This document shows positions 25,288 through 33,958 of a DNA stretch of 51,685 bases, piece by piece. Both the position numbers and the translations under genes were made by a program. Numbering within the stretch: position 1 is the stretch's first letter; each line of letters begins with the position of its first letter. Below the pieces are notes generated by a model. It ran no database searches. It had not been told where the DNA came from and saw only the letters and a program-made list of their open reading frames with translations. This stretch comes from Prolixibacteraceae bacterium (GTDB lineage: Bacteria > Bacteroidota > Bacteroidia > Bacteroidales > Prolixibacteraceae), in NCBI GenBank assembly GCA_025355875.1, contig JANXYV010000187.1, positions 1 through 51,685 of the forward strand. The letters run 5' to 3'.

Positions 25288-25335
25288 GCTTTCTGTGAAA
25301 GCCGTGTCCTTGGTAACCACGTAAAAAACAAGAAA
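25288..25335 (+). promoter_or_regulatory. preQ1-I riboswitch in the yhhQ leader (predicted)
   Basis: After a small hairpin (25288-25302), P1 is formed by CGTG (25303-25306) and CACG (25318-25321). The enclosed loop TCCTTGGTAAC contains CTTG (25309-25312), which pairs with CAAG (25329-25332) downstream to make the H-type pseudoknot. The A-rich linker TAAAAAA joins them. Loop and tail closely follow known preQ1-I aptamers (UAAC before the P1 3' strand, AAAAAAC in the tail). C25317 is the expected preQ1-pairing cytosine. The CAAG strand ends 3 nt before the ATG, so ligand binding should block ribosome entry. The downstream gene is a queuosine-precursor transporter, which supports the call. Confidence 0.85.
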
Positions 25336-26016
25336 ATGAAAAGAGAAGTATCTGTATTGTTTATGCTTGCAGGCATCTTATTTGCCACCTGTTTGTTGAT
25401 TTCCAACATCCTTGCCACCAAAATTTTAATGATCGGACCGTGGGCTGCCCCCGCCGGAGTTCTAATTTTCCCGATCGCCTACATCCTGAACGACGTGATC
25501 ACCGAAGTATGGGGATTCAGAAAAGCCCGGCTGATTATCTGGACAGGATTTTGTGTAAATATTCTGGCAGTGGTTTTTTTTACGGTCGGAATTGTGATTC
25601 CGGGAGCGCCATTCTGGCAAAACCAGGAAGCATTTGCCACTGTTTTGGGCAATACGCCAAGGATTGTGGTGGCCAGTCTGAGTGCCTATTTGATCGGTTC
25701 GTTCCTGAATGCGTTTGTAATAAGCCGTATGAAAGTGCTTACAAATGGCAAAGGTTTCTCCGGAAGGGCAATCCTGTCAACGGTGGTTGGCGAAAGCGCC
25801 GACTCATTGATTTTTATCTGCATTGCCTTTGCCGGTGTTTTTCCGATCGGAATACTGGTAACCATGATTTTTACCCAGGCGATGCTAAAAACCGTTTATG
25901 AAATACTGATCCTGCCGGTCACAATTTGGGTGGTTGGTTTTGTCAAAAGGGTGGAAGGAGTGGATGAATTCGACACCAACCTGTCCTATAATTGGTTCAG
26001 ATTGAAGGAAATTTAG
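25336..26016 (+). CDS. yhhQ: Queuosine precursor transporter, YhhQ/VUT (COG1738) family
   Basis: From the ATG at 25336 (MKREVSVLFMLAGILFATC) the protein has 226 residues and six hydrophobic helices. Family motifs are LLISNILATKI, GVLIFPIAYILNDVITEVWGF and the helix with GRAILSTVVGESADSLIF. COG1738 proteins import preQ0, preQ1 or queuine for tRNA wobble modification. A longer reading from a TTG at 25255 would run through the riboswitch and is rejected. The preQ1-I-like leader, and queC and queF 9 kb away, indicate preQ0/preQ1 as the most likely substrate. Confidence 0.92.
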   Translation: MKREVSVLFMLAGILFATCLLISNILATKILMIGPWAAPAGVLIFPIAYILNDVITEVWGFRKARLIIWTGFCVNILAVVFFTVGIVIPGAPFWQNQEAFATVLGNTPRIVVASLSAYLIGSFLNAFVISRMKVLTNGKGFSGRAILSTVVGESADSLIFICIAFAGVFPIGILVTMIFTQAMLKTVYEILILPVTIWVVGFVKRVEGVDEFDTNLSYNWFRLKEI

Positions 26017-26145
26017 TAGATTGCCTTCTTTAAACCATGGATAGAATCAGCTAAGCCGATAATTGTCAGAAACATCGCCAGATCCCAGCCACTTTTTATA
26101 CGGTACAGCTGACACCAGTATTAAAAATCCATTTAACGAAACCTG

Positions 26146-28086
26146 ATGAGAGATTGGAAATTCAACAGCGCTGATTTTAATTCTTACCCGACATATTCTG
26201 GTAATGATCTGGGAGTTACCTGGTCGAAGGAGCAAACCCAAATCAGGGTTTGGGCCCCGACGGCTATTCAGATCGAATTACTGATTTACCGGCAGGGTAG
26301 TGGCGGATCGGCTATCCGGATCGATCAGTTTGAAAAGGCCGAAAACGGAACCTGGATCATTCGCATCAATGGAAATCTGGATGGATATTTCTATACGATC
26401 AGGGTAAATGATGGAATCTGGCTGAATGAAACGCCTGGCCCCGAAGCGCGTGCCGTTGGAATAAATGGCAACCGCGGCTTGGTATTTGATCCGGCCGCAA
26501 CCAATCCGGAAGGATGGGAAACCGATCAGCGAATCGAAAGTGTCAATGCTTCCGATTCCATTATCTATGAGTTACATGTCCGCGATTTCTCCATTTCACC
26601 ATCTTCAGGAATGAAAAACAAAGGGAAATTTCTGGCCTTTACCGAAACGGGGACTCGTTCGCCTGAAGGCTTAAAAACAGGGATTGACCATCTGGTTGAA
26701 CTTGGGATTACCCACGTTCATCTTCTTCCGGTCTATGATTTCGCAACAGTAGACGAACAATCGCCCGATAAATCCTATAACTGGGGTTACGACCCACAGA
26801 ATTTCAATGCTCCGGAAGGAAGTTATTCGACCAATCCAAATACCATTTCGCGCATCCTTGAACTGAAGATGCTGGTGCAATCGCTTCACCGGGCGGGCAT
26901 TTGCGTCGTTTTAGATGTGGTTTACAACCATACCTACTATACCCGAAGATCGCCTTTCAACCAAACGGTTCCCGGATATTATTACCGGCAGAAACCGAAC
27001 GGGACATTTTCGAATGCCAGCGGCTGCGGAAACGAAATCGCCACCGAACGAACGATGGTGCGCAAATATATTCTTGATTCGCTTACCTATTGGGCCACCG
27101 AGTTTCATGTCGATGGGTTCCGCTTCGACCTGATGGGAATCTATGATCTGGAAACCATGAACCTGATCAGGACCCGGATGGATGCCATTTCGCCTTCCAT
27201 TCTTCTCTACGGCGAAGGTTGGGCAGCCGACAAAAGTCCTTTGGATGAAAAATGGAGGGCAGTGAAAAAGAATGTCTCGCATTTGTTCAGGATCGCAGTT
27301 TTTAACGATGATTTCCGCGACGGAATTAAAGGGAACAGCTTTAACGGGCATAGCAGGGGGTTTGTCAGTGGCCAGACAATCCAGGAAGAAAATATCAAAT
27401 TCGGGATTGCCGGCGCCTGCTTCCACCCACAGATCGTTTATGGATATGTGGAGCGTTCGAAATCGCCTTGGGCTTCCGAACCCTGGCAGTGCATCAACTA
27501 CGACTCGTGCCACGATAATCACACTTTGTACGACAAGCTGAAATTATGTTGCCCGGATATCACTGAAGAAAAGTTGATTCGTATGGTCATGATGTCCGGA
27601 GCGTTGGTACTGACCTCGCAGGGCATCCCTTTTATTTTTGCCGGAAACGAAATGGCACGAACCAAGCAGGGCGATTCTAATTCATACAAATCACCCGATA
27701 GCATCAATAAGATTGACTGGACACGGAAAAGCGTTTATCCACAGATTTTTAGCTATTATCAATCACTCATCAGCCTCCGGAAAGAGCATCCGGCTTTTCG
27801 GCTGAAATCGGCTTACCAGATCCGGAATCACCTCGTATTTTCTTCTGATTATCAACCTGGAGTAGCTTCGTACACCTTAATCAATCATGCCAACGGAGAC
27901 GATTGGCAGACGATCCTGCTTGTTTTTAACGGGAATCCGAATGAAATTACCTTTAAACTGAATGAGCAGGTTCCCTGGAGGATTGTCGCCCGCGATGCCG
28001 TGATCAATCCTGAAAGCACCGAATTTGTTTCGGGTCCGGAAATCAAGGTTTCAGGTATTTCGATGTTGATGCTGGTGGAGGATTAA
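26146..28086 (+). CDS. pulA: Type I pullulanase (GH13 debranching enzyme)
   Basis: This 646-residue protein has an N-terminal CBM48-like beta domain (about residues 15-110, with TQIRVWAPTAIQIELLIY). The GH13 catalytic barrel carries the pullulanase-specific YNWGYDP at 211-217, VVLDVVYNHTY, the nucleophile D328 (VDGFRFDLMG), the acid E357 (LLYGEGW) and the transition-state region INYDSCHDNHTLYDK. A short C-terminal beta domain follows. It hydrolyses alpha-1,6 links of pullulan, glycogen or amylopectin. No signal peptide is seen, so it probably acts on cytosolic glycogen or imported dextrins. It stands alone, without susCD or other amylases nearby. Confidence 0.93.
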   Translation: MRDWKFNSADFNSYPTYSGNDLGVTWSKEQTQIRVWAPTAIQIELLIYRQGSGGSAIRIDQFEKAENGTWIIRINGNLDGYFYTIRVNDGIWLNETPGPEARAVGINGNRGLVFDPAATNPEGWETDQRIESVNASDSIIYELHVRDFSISPSSGMKNKGKFLAFTETGTRSPEGLKTGIDHLVELGITHVHLLPVYDFATVDEQSPDKSYNWGYDPQNFNAPEGSYSTNPNTISRILELKMLVQSLHRAGICVVLDVVYNHTYYTRRSPFNQTVPGYYYRQKPNGTFSNASGCGNEIATERTMVRKYILDSLTYWATEFHVDGFRFDLMGIYDLETMNLIRTRMDAISPSILLYGEGWAADKSPLDEKWRAVKKNVSHLFRIAVFNDDFRDGIKGNSFNGHSRGFVSGQTIQEENIKFGIAGACFHPQIVYGYVERSKSPWASEPWQCINYDSCHDNHTLYDKLKLCCPDITEEKLIRMVMMSGALVLTSQGIPFIFAGNEMARTKQGDSNSYKSPDSINKIDWTRKSVYPQIFSYYQSLISLRKEHPAFRLKSAYQIRNHLVFSSDYQPGVASYTLINHANGDDWQTILLVFNGNPNEITFKLNEQVPWRIVARDAVINPESTEFVSGPEIKVSGISMLMLVED

Positions 28087-28130
28087 TCCGCAGGTTATAT
28101 TACAGATGCAATCATCCATAAAAATCCAAA

Positions 28131-29390
28131 CTAAATAGTTGGTTCCTGTCCTTCCGGTCTGGGTCCTTTGTTTACCTGAGGACGGTTTCGGTGCGGTCGG
28201 TTTCGTTGATTTCCCCGATCATTTGACCGTGCATTTTGCTCTCGTTCTTCCTTTGGACGAGGCTCCATGATCCTTTCAGCTTGAGGATTTTCTCCCGGAA
28301 CACGGTTAGCTTGTGGTTTTCGGTTTCGGTTGTTCCGGTTTTTCCTCACTTCGGGTTTGGTGAAGTATTTCTGATCCAATTCTCCCACGTTCATCATGTT
28401 TTCCTTCTTTGCTTCCGGCTCGGTATATCCTTCGAACGACGGTTTCTGTCCGCGCTTATTCATGTTCAGGAATTTTTTTACATCTTCCAAATCAAGCACA
28501 AAAACACGTCCTCCATCCGATTGGGAATAACTGTACCAGACTTTTTTCTGAAGAATATCGGTTTTGAAGTGTCTGGCCAATCCTTTTTCGGTATCAATGG
28601 CCAAAAGCTCGTGCGGAAAGTCTTCCAGGGCTTCGAGATAATGATCGAGTTCGAAGGTGAGGCAGCATTTCAGTTTGCCACAACGTCCGGCCATTTTTTC
28701 GGCATTGGGCGACAATCCCTGCTTGATGGCTGCGTCCGAGGTTACACTCGAAAAATCCGTCCTCCAAGTAGAGCAGCAAAGTGCACGCCCACACGAACCA
28801 ATACCGCCAATTCGCCCCGCTTCCTGACGAACCCCGATCTGCTTCATTTCAATCTTGATTCCGAAATCCCGCGCATAAAGCTTGATCAGGTCTCTGAAAT
28901 CGACCCGGTCGTCGGCAATATAATAGAAAATGGCTTTGTTGTTATCGCCACGAAACTCCACATCGCCAATTTTCATGTTCAGTAGTAACTCACTGGCTAT
29001 CTGGCGCGCACGAATCATCACTTTGTTTTCACGCGCCTTGGCTTCTTCCCATTTGATGACATCGGCCGGCGTAGCTTTCCGGTAAATCTTGTTCCATTCG
29101 TAACGTTCCGGTTTTTTTACTTTCCGCTTGAACTGAAGCTCGGCAAGTTTGCCGGTGAGTGAGACCGCCCCCACATCGTGCCCGGGTGAGCAGGCCACCA
29201 CAACCAGTTCGTCGCGTTTTAAAAACAGTCCGTCCTCGTTTTTGAAAAACTCTTTCCGGGTTCCTTTGAATCGTATTTCGACAATGTTCGATTCGTTGGT
29301 GGTGTCGGGTATATCGTTGAGCCAATCGTAAGTTCCAAGCATTGCTGGCCTGTCGAGGTCAGTATTTGTGTTGCATCCGCTGCATCCCAT
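28131..29390 (-). CDS. ricT: RicT/PSP1 domain protein
   Basis: This 419-residue protein contains the PSP1 C-terminal domain with its cysteine clusters (GSCGRALCCSTW and GRCGKLKCC), preceded by CSPGHDVGAVSLTGKLAELQFKRK. The N-terminus MGCSGCNTNTD carries further cysteines. In Bacillus RicT (YaaT) forms the iron-sulfur-containing Ric complex, which acts on RNA cleavage and phosphorelays. Bacteroidota versions have, as here, a long basic, Asn/Arg/Pro-rich tail (about residues 340-419) that may bind RNA. It is divergent from the DUF4105 gene. A TGCCTTTG motif 40 bp upstream is one base from the -7 consensus. Confidence 0.9.
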   Translation of the reverse strand: MGCSGCNTNTDLDRPAMLGTYDWLNDIPDTTNESNIVEIRFKGTRKEFFKNEDGLFLKRDELVVVACSPGHDVGAVSLTGKLAELQFKRKVKKPERYEWNKIYRKATPADVIKWEEAKARENKVMIRARQIASELLLNMKIGDVEFRGDNNKAIFYYIADDRVDFRDLIKLYARDFGIKIEMKQIGVRQEAGRIGGIGSCGRALCCSTWRTDFSSVTSDAAIKQGLSPNAEKMAGRCGKLKCCLTFELDHYLEALEDFPHELLAIDTEKGLARHFKTDILQKKVWYSYSQSDGGRVFVLDLEDVKKFLNMNKRGQKPSFEGYTEPEAKKENMMNVGELDQKYFTKPEVRKNRNNRNRKPQANRVPGENPQAERIMEPRPKEEREQNARSNDRGNQRNRPHRNRPQVNKGPRPEGQEPTI

Positions 29391-29595
29391 ATCTCTCTTT
29401 TTAAAAACAAAGGCACAATATTATCAATTTTTGGCCAAACTTGCTATTTTAATCCGATCTAAATAGCGAATTAAGGAGTTTATACTCTTTAATTAATAAT
29501 CCATCCATGGATATTCAAATTTCGGTCAATCCCCGAAAACCAGCTATTCAAACGAATCGAGTACATGTAAAAGCTCTATCTTTAAAGCCAAATTA

Positions 29596-30759
29596 ATGGT
29601 TATGAATTTCCGGCTATTTCTGATATTATTCTTGTTTGGTCTGTCTTTTCAATCGAAAATTCAGGCACAACAATTAAGTGCGGATTCTAAAATCAGTATC
29701 CTGACCTGCGATCCGGGGAAGGATGTTTATTCGATGTACGGACACACGGCCATTCGGGTAAGCGATGCGGAACAGAACCTCGATGTGGTATTCAATTACG
29801 GGGTTTTTAGTTTCGATTCTCCCAATTTTATGTACCGCTTTGCCAAGGGTCAAACCGATTACCTGATGATTGGGCAAAAATTCAGCAGTTTCATTCCTGA
29901 ATATCAGGAAGAAAAGCGAAGTGTCTACGAACAGGTATTGAACCTTTCGCCGGAAGGTAAGAATCGGTTGTTTCAGGCTTTGCTTCAGAATGTACGGCTC
30001 GAGAACCGGGAATACCGGTACAATTTTTTCAAAGACAATTGTGCCACCCGGGTGCGCGATATGATTGAGCGAAATACAGGCTCGACGGTACATTTCACCG
30101 AGAACCATCCGACCGAAAGCTATCGCGGTCTGATCAAAAAATTCCATCACTCTTTTCGCTGGATCGATCTTGGAATTGACCTGCTGGTGGGTAAAAAGGC
30201 GGATGAGCCGGTTTCAGCCTACGGACAAATGTTTTTGCCTGAATACCTGATGAACCAATTTGCGAACGCCGAAATCACGGTAGATGGAAAACCTCAGCCT
30301 TTGGTTCAGGAAACCCATACCTTGCTTGAATATCCCAATTCGAAACTGGACTCAGATTGGCCCTGGCCCGCTCTGTTTTTCGGACTTTTTTTCATACTCA
30401 TTCTTAGTCTTTCTTTTCGGGGTTATCTAAGGAGCAAAAAAGACGACCGTATCGATTACTGGCTTTTTTCGCTTAGCGGCTTTGCAGGGCTGATTATTGG
30501 ATGGTTCACGCTGTACTCCGAACATCCGGCAATGAGCCCCAACTACAACCTGTTGTGGGCATTCCCGCTCAACCTTTTCTTCGCATTTCTTTGGACTGTC
30601 AAAAAATGGCGGAAACAAACCCAAAATTACTTCTTCCTGACTGGTATTTTATTGATTCTTTCGCTGGTGATTGGCCAAGGGTTCAACCCGGCGGTGTATC
30701 TGATTATCCTCACTTTGCTGGTACGGGTTGTCATAAATCTGATTCCTCAGAAAAGTTAG
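29596..30759 (+). CDS. DUF4105 / Lnb-like periplasmic and membrane protein
   Basis: This 387-residue protein has an N-terminal signal (FLILFLFGLSFQSKIQAQ) and a periplasmic DUF4105 domain (about residues 30-230). Conserved H50 (SMYGHTAIRV) and C149 (YNFFKDNCATRVRD) look like a Cys-His pair of the papain-like NlpC/P60 superfamily. Five hydrophobic helices follow (about 255-385). The family is now often labelled Lnb N-terminal domain after the enzyme that rearranges acyl groups on lipoproteins in Gram-positive bacteria. A role in lipoprotein N-acylation would fit a Bacteroidota cell but is an inference. Starts at 29596 and 29602 are both possible. Confidence 0.83.
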   Translation: MVMNFRLFLILFLFGLSFQSKIQAQQLSADSKISILTCDPGKDVYSMYGHTAIRVSDAEQNLDVVFNYGVFSFDSPNFMYRFAKGQTDYLMIGQKFSSFIPEYQEEKRSVYEQVLNLSPEGKNRLFQALLQNVRLENREYRYNFFKDNCATRVRDMIERNTGSTVHFTENHPTESYRGLIKKFHHSFRWIDLGIDLLVGKKADEPVSAYGQMFLPEYLMNQFANAEITVDGKPQPLVQETHTLLEYPNSKLDSDWPWPALFFGLFFILILSLSFRGYLRSKKDDRIDYWLFSLSGFAGLIIGWFTLYSEHPAMSPNYNLLWAFPLNLFFAFLWTVKKWRKQTQNYFFLTGILLILSLVIGQGFNPAVYLIILTLLVRVVINLIPQKS

Positions 30760-30810
30760 AATTGTAAATTTTTCGGTCTATTCCGCATTCATCCTGCTTT
30801 GGTTGGAACG

Positions 30811-30818
30811 TAACTTTG
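30811..30818 (+). promoter_or_regulatory. -7 element upstream of the LiaI/LiaF-LytS-LytTR operon
   Basis: TAACTTTG matches TAnnTTTG and lies 93 bp before the ATG at 30912, predicting a leader of about 85 nt. No well-spaced TTG was found at -33. Confidence 0.5.
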
Positions 30819-30911
30819 CATCGTTCACCGATTTTAAGCTTCTCCTAACCGATCACTGATACGATGGTGAAATCCACTGACATATTTTTACGTCATCAAA
30901 ATAATCATGTC

Positions 30912-31289
30912 ATGGAAAAGCATATCGAACACAGAAGACATTCAGGATCTTTTTTTGCTTATGTACTCATCATTTTTGGGACACTTTGGATACTGCAACA
31001 AAATGGATGGGATATCCATTTCCCGGGCTTTGGTGAATTCTTTGCTGCCATTGGTAATTTCTTTGGCAACCTTGCGCATTGGACCAGTGCAGCATTACTC
31101 CCATGTTTGGTTATCATGATCGGAATTCTGATCATTGTTGGACGGAGGTTTTTCGGAGCTTTACTGTTCGTCATTTTATTAATGATCTTGCTGCCAGGTT
31201 TTCTGATCCTTCCGGGCATCCTGATGGTTCTTTTGTTCCCGCTTATTTTGATCATTATTGGAATAATTATCCTGTCAAAATTGTTTTGA
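30912..31289 (+). CDS. LiaI/LiaF-TM-like small membrane protein
   Basis: The 125-residue product begins MEKHIEHRRHSGSFFAYVLIIFG. A longer reading from 30864 adds MVKSTDIFLRHQNNHV and is less likely. It has four hydrophobic helices, with a His/Arg-rich cytoplasmic start and a loop WDIHFPGFGEFFAAIGNFFGN. It resembles the LiaI-LiaF transmembrane region/DUF5668 modules that precede LiaF proteins. It is probably the first gene of an envelope-stress operon with the LiaF-like protein, the LytS kinase and the LytTR regulator. Confidence 0.78.
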   Translation: MEKHIEHRRHSGSFFAYVLIIFGTLWILQQNGWDIHFPGFGEFFAAIGNFFGNLAHWTSAALLPCLVIMIGILIIVGRRFFGALLFVILLMILLPGFLILPGILMVLLFPLILIIIGIIILSKLF

Positions 31290-31364
31290 CGCAACAAATC
31301 ATCCGGATTACCGGTCAAATCGGTCGTTTTACCGATCTGCGGTCTTCCCGGAACTGAAAGTAAA

Positions 31365-31372
31365 TACATTTG
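31365..31372 (+). promoter_or_regulatory. Possible internal promoter before the LiaF-like gene
   Basis: TACATTTG matches TAnnTTTG 12 bp before the ATG at 31385 (21 bp before the ATG at 31394). If used, it favours the later ATG. No -33 TTG is apparent. Confidence 0.4.
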
Positions 31373-31384
31373 TAACAACGAAAA

Positions 31385-32122
31385 ATGCAAAACATGGAAC
31401 GTAGAGGTAGCGATAAACGGTTGTATTTTGGTGTAATCCTGATTGCATTGGGGTTCATCATGATCCTTGAAAAATTAAATCTGATTCCTGAATCAATGGC
31501 AGACATCCTCATATCGTGGCAAATGCTGCTGATTGGAATCGGGATACTCTCACTGATCGGAGGAAACCGGACTGCCGGTACCATTTTGATCGTAATTGGC
31601 GGCACATTCCTGATTCCACAGCTGATTACAGTCCCTCATGAACTCAGGCAGATCTATTTTCCACTTATCCTGGTTGCCATCGGAATCTCGATTTTGTTTC
31701 GCCAACGTGGCGGACATAGGCTACACTCCTTCAAAGAATCCGATCCGATTATTAACATCCCGTCAGGTGATTCATTCAATACCTTCGATGATTTTGTGAT
31801 CTTTGGCGGTCGCGAAATATTCGTTAACTCACAGGCTTTGGCCGGAGGAAAGGCCACTTCCATCTTTGGCGGAATCGAGTTCGATTTGCGGAAAGCCAAC
31901 CTTCAGCCGGGTGGTGCGATCATCGACTGTGTCAGTGTTTTCGGGGGCTGTGGCTTTAAAATCCCAATGGACTGGAACGTACGCAACGAAGTGACCACTA
32001 TTTTTGGGGCATTCACAGATAAACGCGGTGACACCTACAGTGACAAATATTACGATCCCTCCAAAACTATTGTTATAAAAGGAGTTTCAATTTTCGGTGG
32101 TATTGAAGTGAAACACTTCTAA
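31385..32122 (+). CDS. LiaF-like membrane protein with beta-helical C-terminal domain
   Basis: This 245-residue protein has a charged start, four transmembrane helices in the first about 105 residues (YFGVILIALGFIMILEKLNL and similar) and a cytosolic C-terminal domain. That domain holds repeated strand units FVIFGGREIFV, TSIFGGIEFDL, VSVFGGCGFKI, TTIFGAFTD and VSIFGGIEVKHF. This repeated IFGG pattern is typical of LiaF/DUF2154 'cell-wall-active antibiotics response' proteins, which hold their partner kinase inactive until envelope stress. Two bases separate it from the kinase gene, which supports that role. The start may be 31385 or 31394. Confidence 0.85.
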   Translation: MQNMERRGSDKRLYFGVILIALGFIMILEKLNLIPESMADILISWQMLLIGIGILSLIGGNRTAGTILIVIGGTFLIPQLITVPHELRQIYFPLILVAIGISILFRQRGGHRLHSFKESDPIINIPSGDSFNTFDDFVIFGGREIFVNSQALAGGKATSIFGGIEFDLRKANLQPGGAIIDCVSVFGGCGFKIPMDWNVRNEVTTIFGAFTDKRGDTYSDKYYDPSKTIVIKGVSIFGGIEVKHF

Positions 32123-32124
32123 CC

Positions 32125-33177
32125 ATGAAACACCCCTTAACCCATAATTACCGGCTTCTTGGTTACTATGCCTTGTTTTGGGTCGTAATAGGCATTATCA
32201 ATCTGGCACTTCAGGTGTTTTGGTACAATGTTCCATTGACCTATTCGTTGCTTGATACTGGAACAACTTATGTTTTATATCCGCTACTCGGCTCAAGCAT
32301 TTGGTACAGTATACGTTACAATAGCCTTGAGGAGGTTGGTATTGCCCGTTTAGTTCTGTTCCATTTTGTTGCGGCGTCTATTCTTTGCGGAATTTGGGTT
32401 TACATCAGCTACGCCATTTATCAGCCATTCATCTCAGAGAATAATGATTTCCTGAGCAAAGGAATTCCTTCCAAGATTTTTGCCGGTTACATCATGTATA
32501 CTATTTACCTGGTTTTCTTTTATGCGGTCAATTATTACGAAAGTCTGAAGGAAAAAATCAAGAAAGAAAGTGAATATAAATCCTTGATTCGTGAGGCCGA
32601 ATTGCAGGTACTAAAATCGCAGATCAACCCGCATTTTCTTTTTAACAGCCTGAATTCCATTTCGTCGCTGACTGTCAGCAATCCTGAAAAAGCTCAGGAA
32701 ATGGTGATCAACCTCTCCACTTTTATGCGATATTCGCTGATGCACAATGAAAAAGAAATGGTTTCGTTTTCACGGGAATTAGAAAATATTAAACTTTACC
32801 TGAGCATTGAGAAAGTCCGTTTCGGGAAGAAACTGAATGCTGAATTTGAGATTGATGCACACTGTCTGGAAGCTGAAATTCCAAACATGATTTTGCAGCC
32901 TTTGTACGAAAATGCCATCAAATACGGGGTTTACGAAACCACCGAACAGGTCACCATTAAAACCAGTTGCATGTGCGAAGGAAATGTTCTGAAAATTACC
33001 ATCGAAAACGAATACGATGCCAGCACGATAAAGCGGAAAGGTGAAGGAATCGGTTTGAGGAATATCCGTAAACGCATGGAGATTATATACAATCAGCCCG
33101 ATCTGATCAAAATAACCGATCATAAAACAAGTTTTGAAGTCCAATTAGTCATCCCACAAAAAACCATAGCATCATGA
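32125..33177 (+). CDS. LytS-type sensor histidine kinase
   Basis: This 350-residue protein has four hydrophobic helices (about residues 10-135), a short coiled coil and the His_kinase domain with H170 in QINPHFLFNSLNSISSL. A HATPase follows (LQPLYENAIKYGVYE; GEGIGLRNIRKRMEIIY). Kinases of this group lack an extracellular sensor domain and often depend on a partner membrane protein, here probably the LiaF-like protein encoded 2 bp upstream. The last four bases overlap the start of the regulator gene (ATGA), so the two are translated together. Confidence 0.93.
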   Translation: MKHPLTHNYRLLGYYALFWVVIGIINLALQVFWYNVPLTYSLLDTGTTYVLYPLLGSSIWYSIRYNSLEEVGIARLVLFHFVAASILCGIWVYISYAIYQPFISENNDFLSKGIPSKIFAGYIMYTIYLVFFYAVNYYESLKEKIKKESEYKSLIREAELQVLKSQINPHFLFNSLNSISSLTVSNPEKAQEMVINLSTFMRYSLMHNEKEMVSFSRELENIKLYLSIEKVRFGKKLNAEFEIDAHCLEAEIPNMILQPLYENAIKYGVYETTEQVTIKTSCMCEGNVLKITIENEYDASTIKRKGEGIGLRNIRKRMEIIYNQPDLIKITDHKTSFEVQLVIPQKTIAS

Positions 33178-33932
33178 GCGAAAAATTACAAACCCTGATT
33201 ATTGAAGACGAAGAACTGGCCCGAAACCTTTTACGCTCTTACCTGAATGATTGTCCTGATATTGAACTGATCGGTGAGTGTGAAAACGGCTTCGATGGCG
33301 TGAAAACCATCAACGACAAAAAACCCGACCTGGTATTTCTCGATATTCAGATGCCCAAAATTACCGGCTTCGAAATGATCGAACTGCTCGATTTCAAGCC
33401 TCAGATTATTTTCACTACTGCCTACGACCAATATGCGCTGAAGGCCTTTGAACTCAACGCGGTTGACTATCTGCTGAAACCCTTTTCGAAAGACCGGCTG
33501 CTTACCGCCATTGACAAAGCCAAACACCATATTCAGAATGAAGAGAAAATCGACGACAAACTGGAGGAACTTTCCAATTTCCGGGCTGGCGGGGAATTTC
33601 TTGACCGCGTCGTGGTAAAAGACCGGCATAAAATCCATATCATCACCGTTGATCAGATCCGGTACATCGAGTCGCTCGACGATTATGTGATGATTTACAC
33701 GGCTGATGGCCGTCATATCAAACAAAAAACCATGAAGTTCTTTGAAGAGAACCTCGACCCGAAAAACTTTATCCGGATCCATCGCTCTTATATTGTCCAG
33801 GTTGATAATATTGCCGAAATTCAGCAGTACGAAAAGGAATCGTATATCGTCATCCTGAAAGACAAAGACAAAACCAAGCTGAAAGTCAGCAAAACAGGGT
33901 ACAAAAAGATCAAAGAGGTGCTGCATTTCTAA
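33174..33932 (+). CDS. LytTR-family response regulator
   Basis: This 252-residue protein has a receiver domain with acidic EDEE near residue 11, phosphoacceptor D57 (PDLVFLDIQMPKITG) and DYLLKPFSKDRLLTA. The C-terminal LytTR DNA-binding domain (about 145-250) includes VKDRHKIHIITVDQIRYIESLDDYV and FIRIHRSYIVQVDNI. LytTR regulators bind pairs of short direct repeats. Its likely targets are this operon and other envelope genes. Start and kinase stop overlap by four bases. Confidence 0.94.
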   Translation: MSEKLQTLIIEDEELARNLLRSYLNDCPDIELIGECENGFDGVKTINDKKPDLVFLDIQMPKITGFEMIELLDFKPQIIFTTAYDQYALKAFELNAVDYLLKPFSKDRLLTAIDKAKHHIQNEEKIDDKLEELSNFRAGGEFLDRVVVKDRHKIHIITVDQIRYIESLDDYVMIYTADGRHIKQKTMKFFEENLDPKNFIRIHRSYIVQVDNIAEIQQYEKESYIVILKDKDKTKLKVSKTGYKKIKEVLHF

Positions 33933-33958
33933 AAGGGAAAAGTCTCAGACAAGTCCTT

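Noticed and set aside
25255-25335. N-terminal extension of the yhhQ product from a TTG
   Set aside because: It would run through the promoter and riboswitch. The ATG at 25336 starts a normal family N-terminus.
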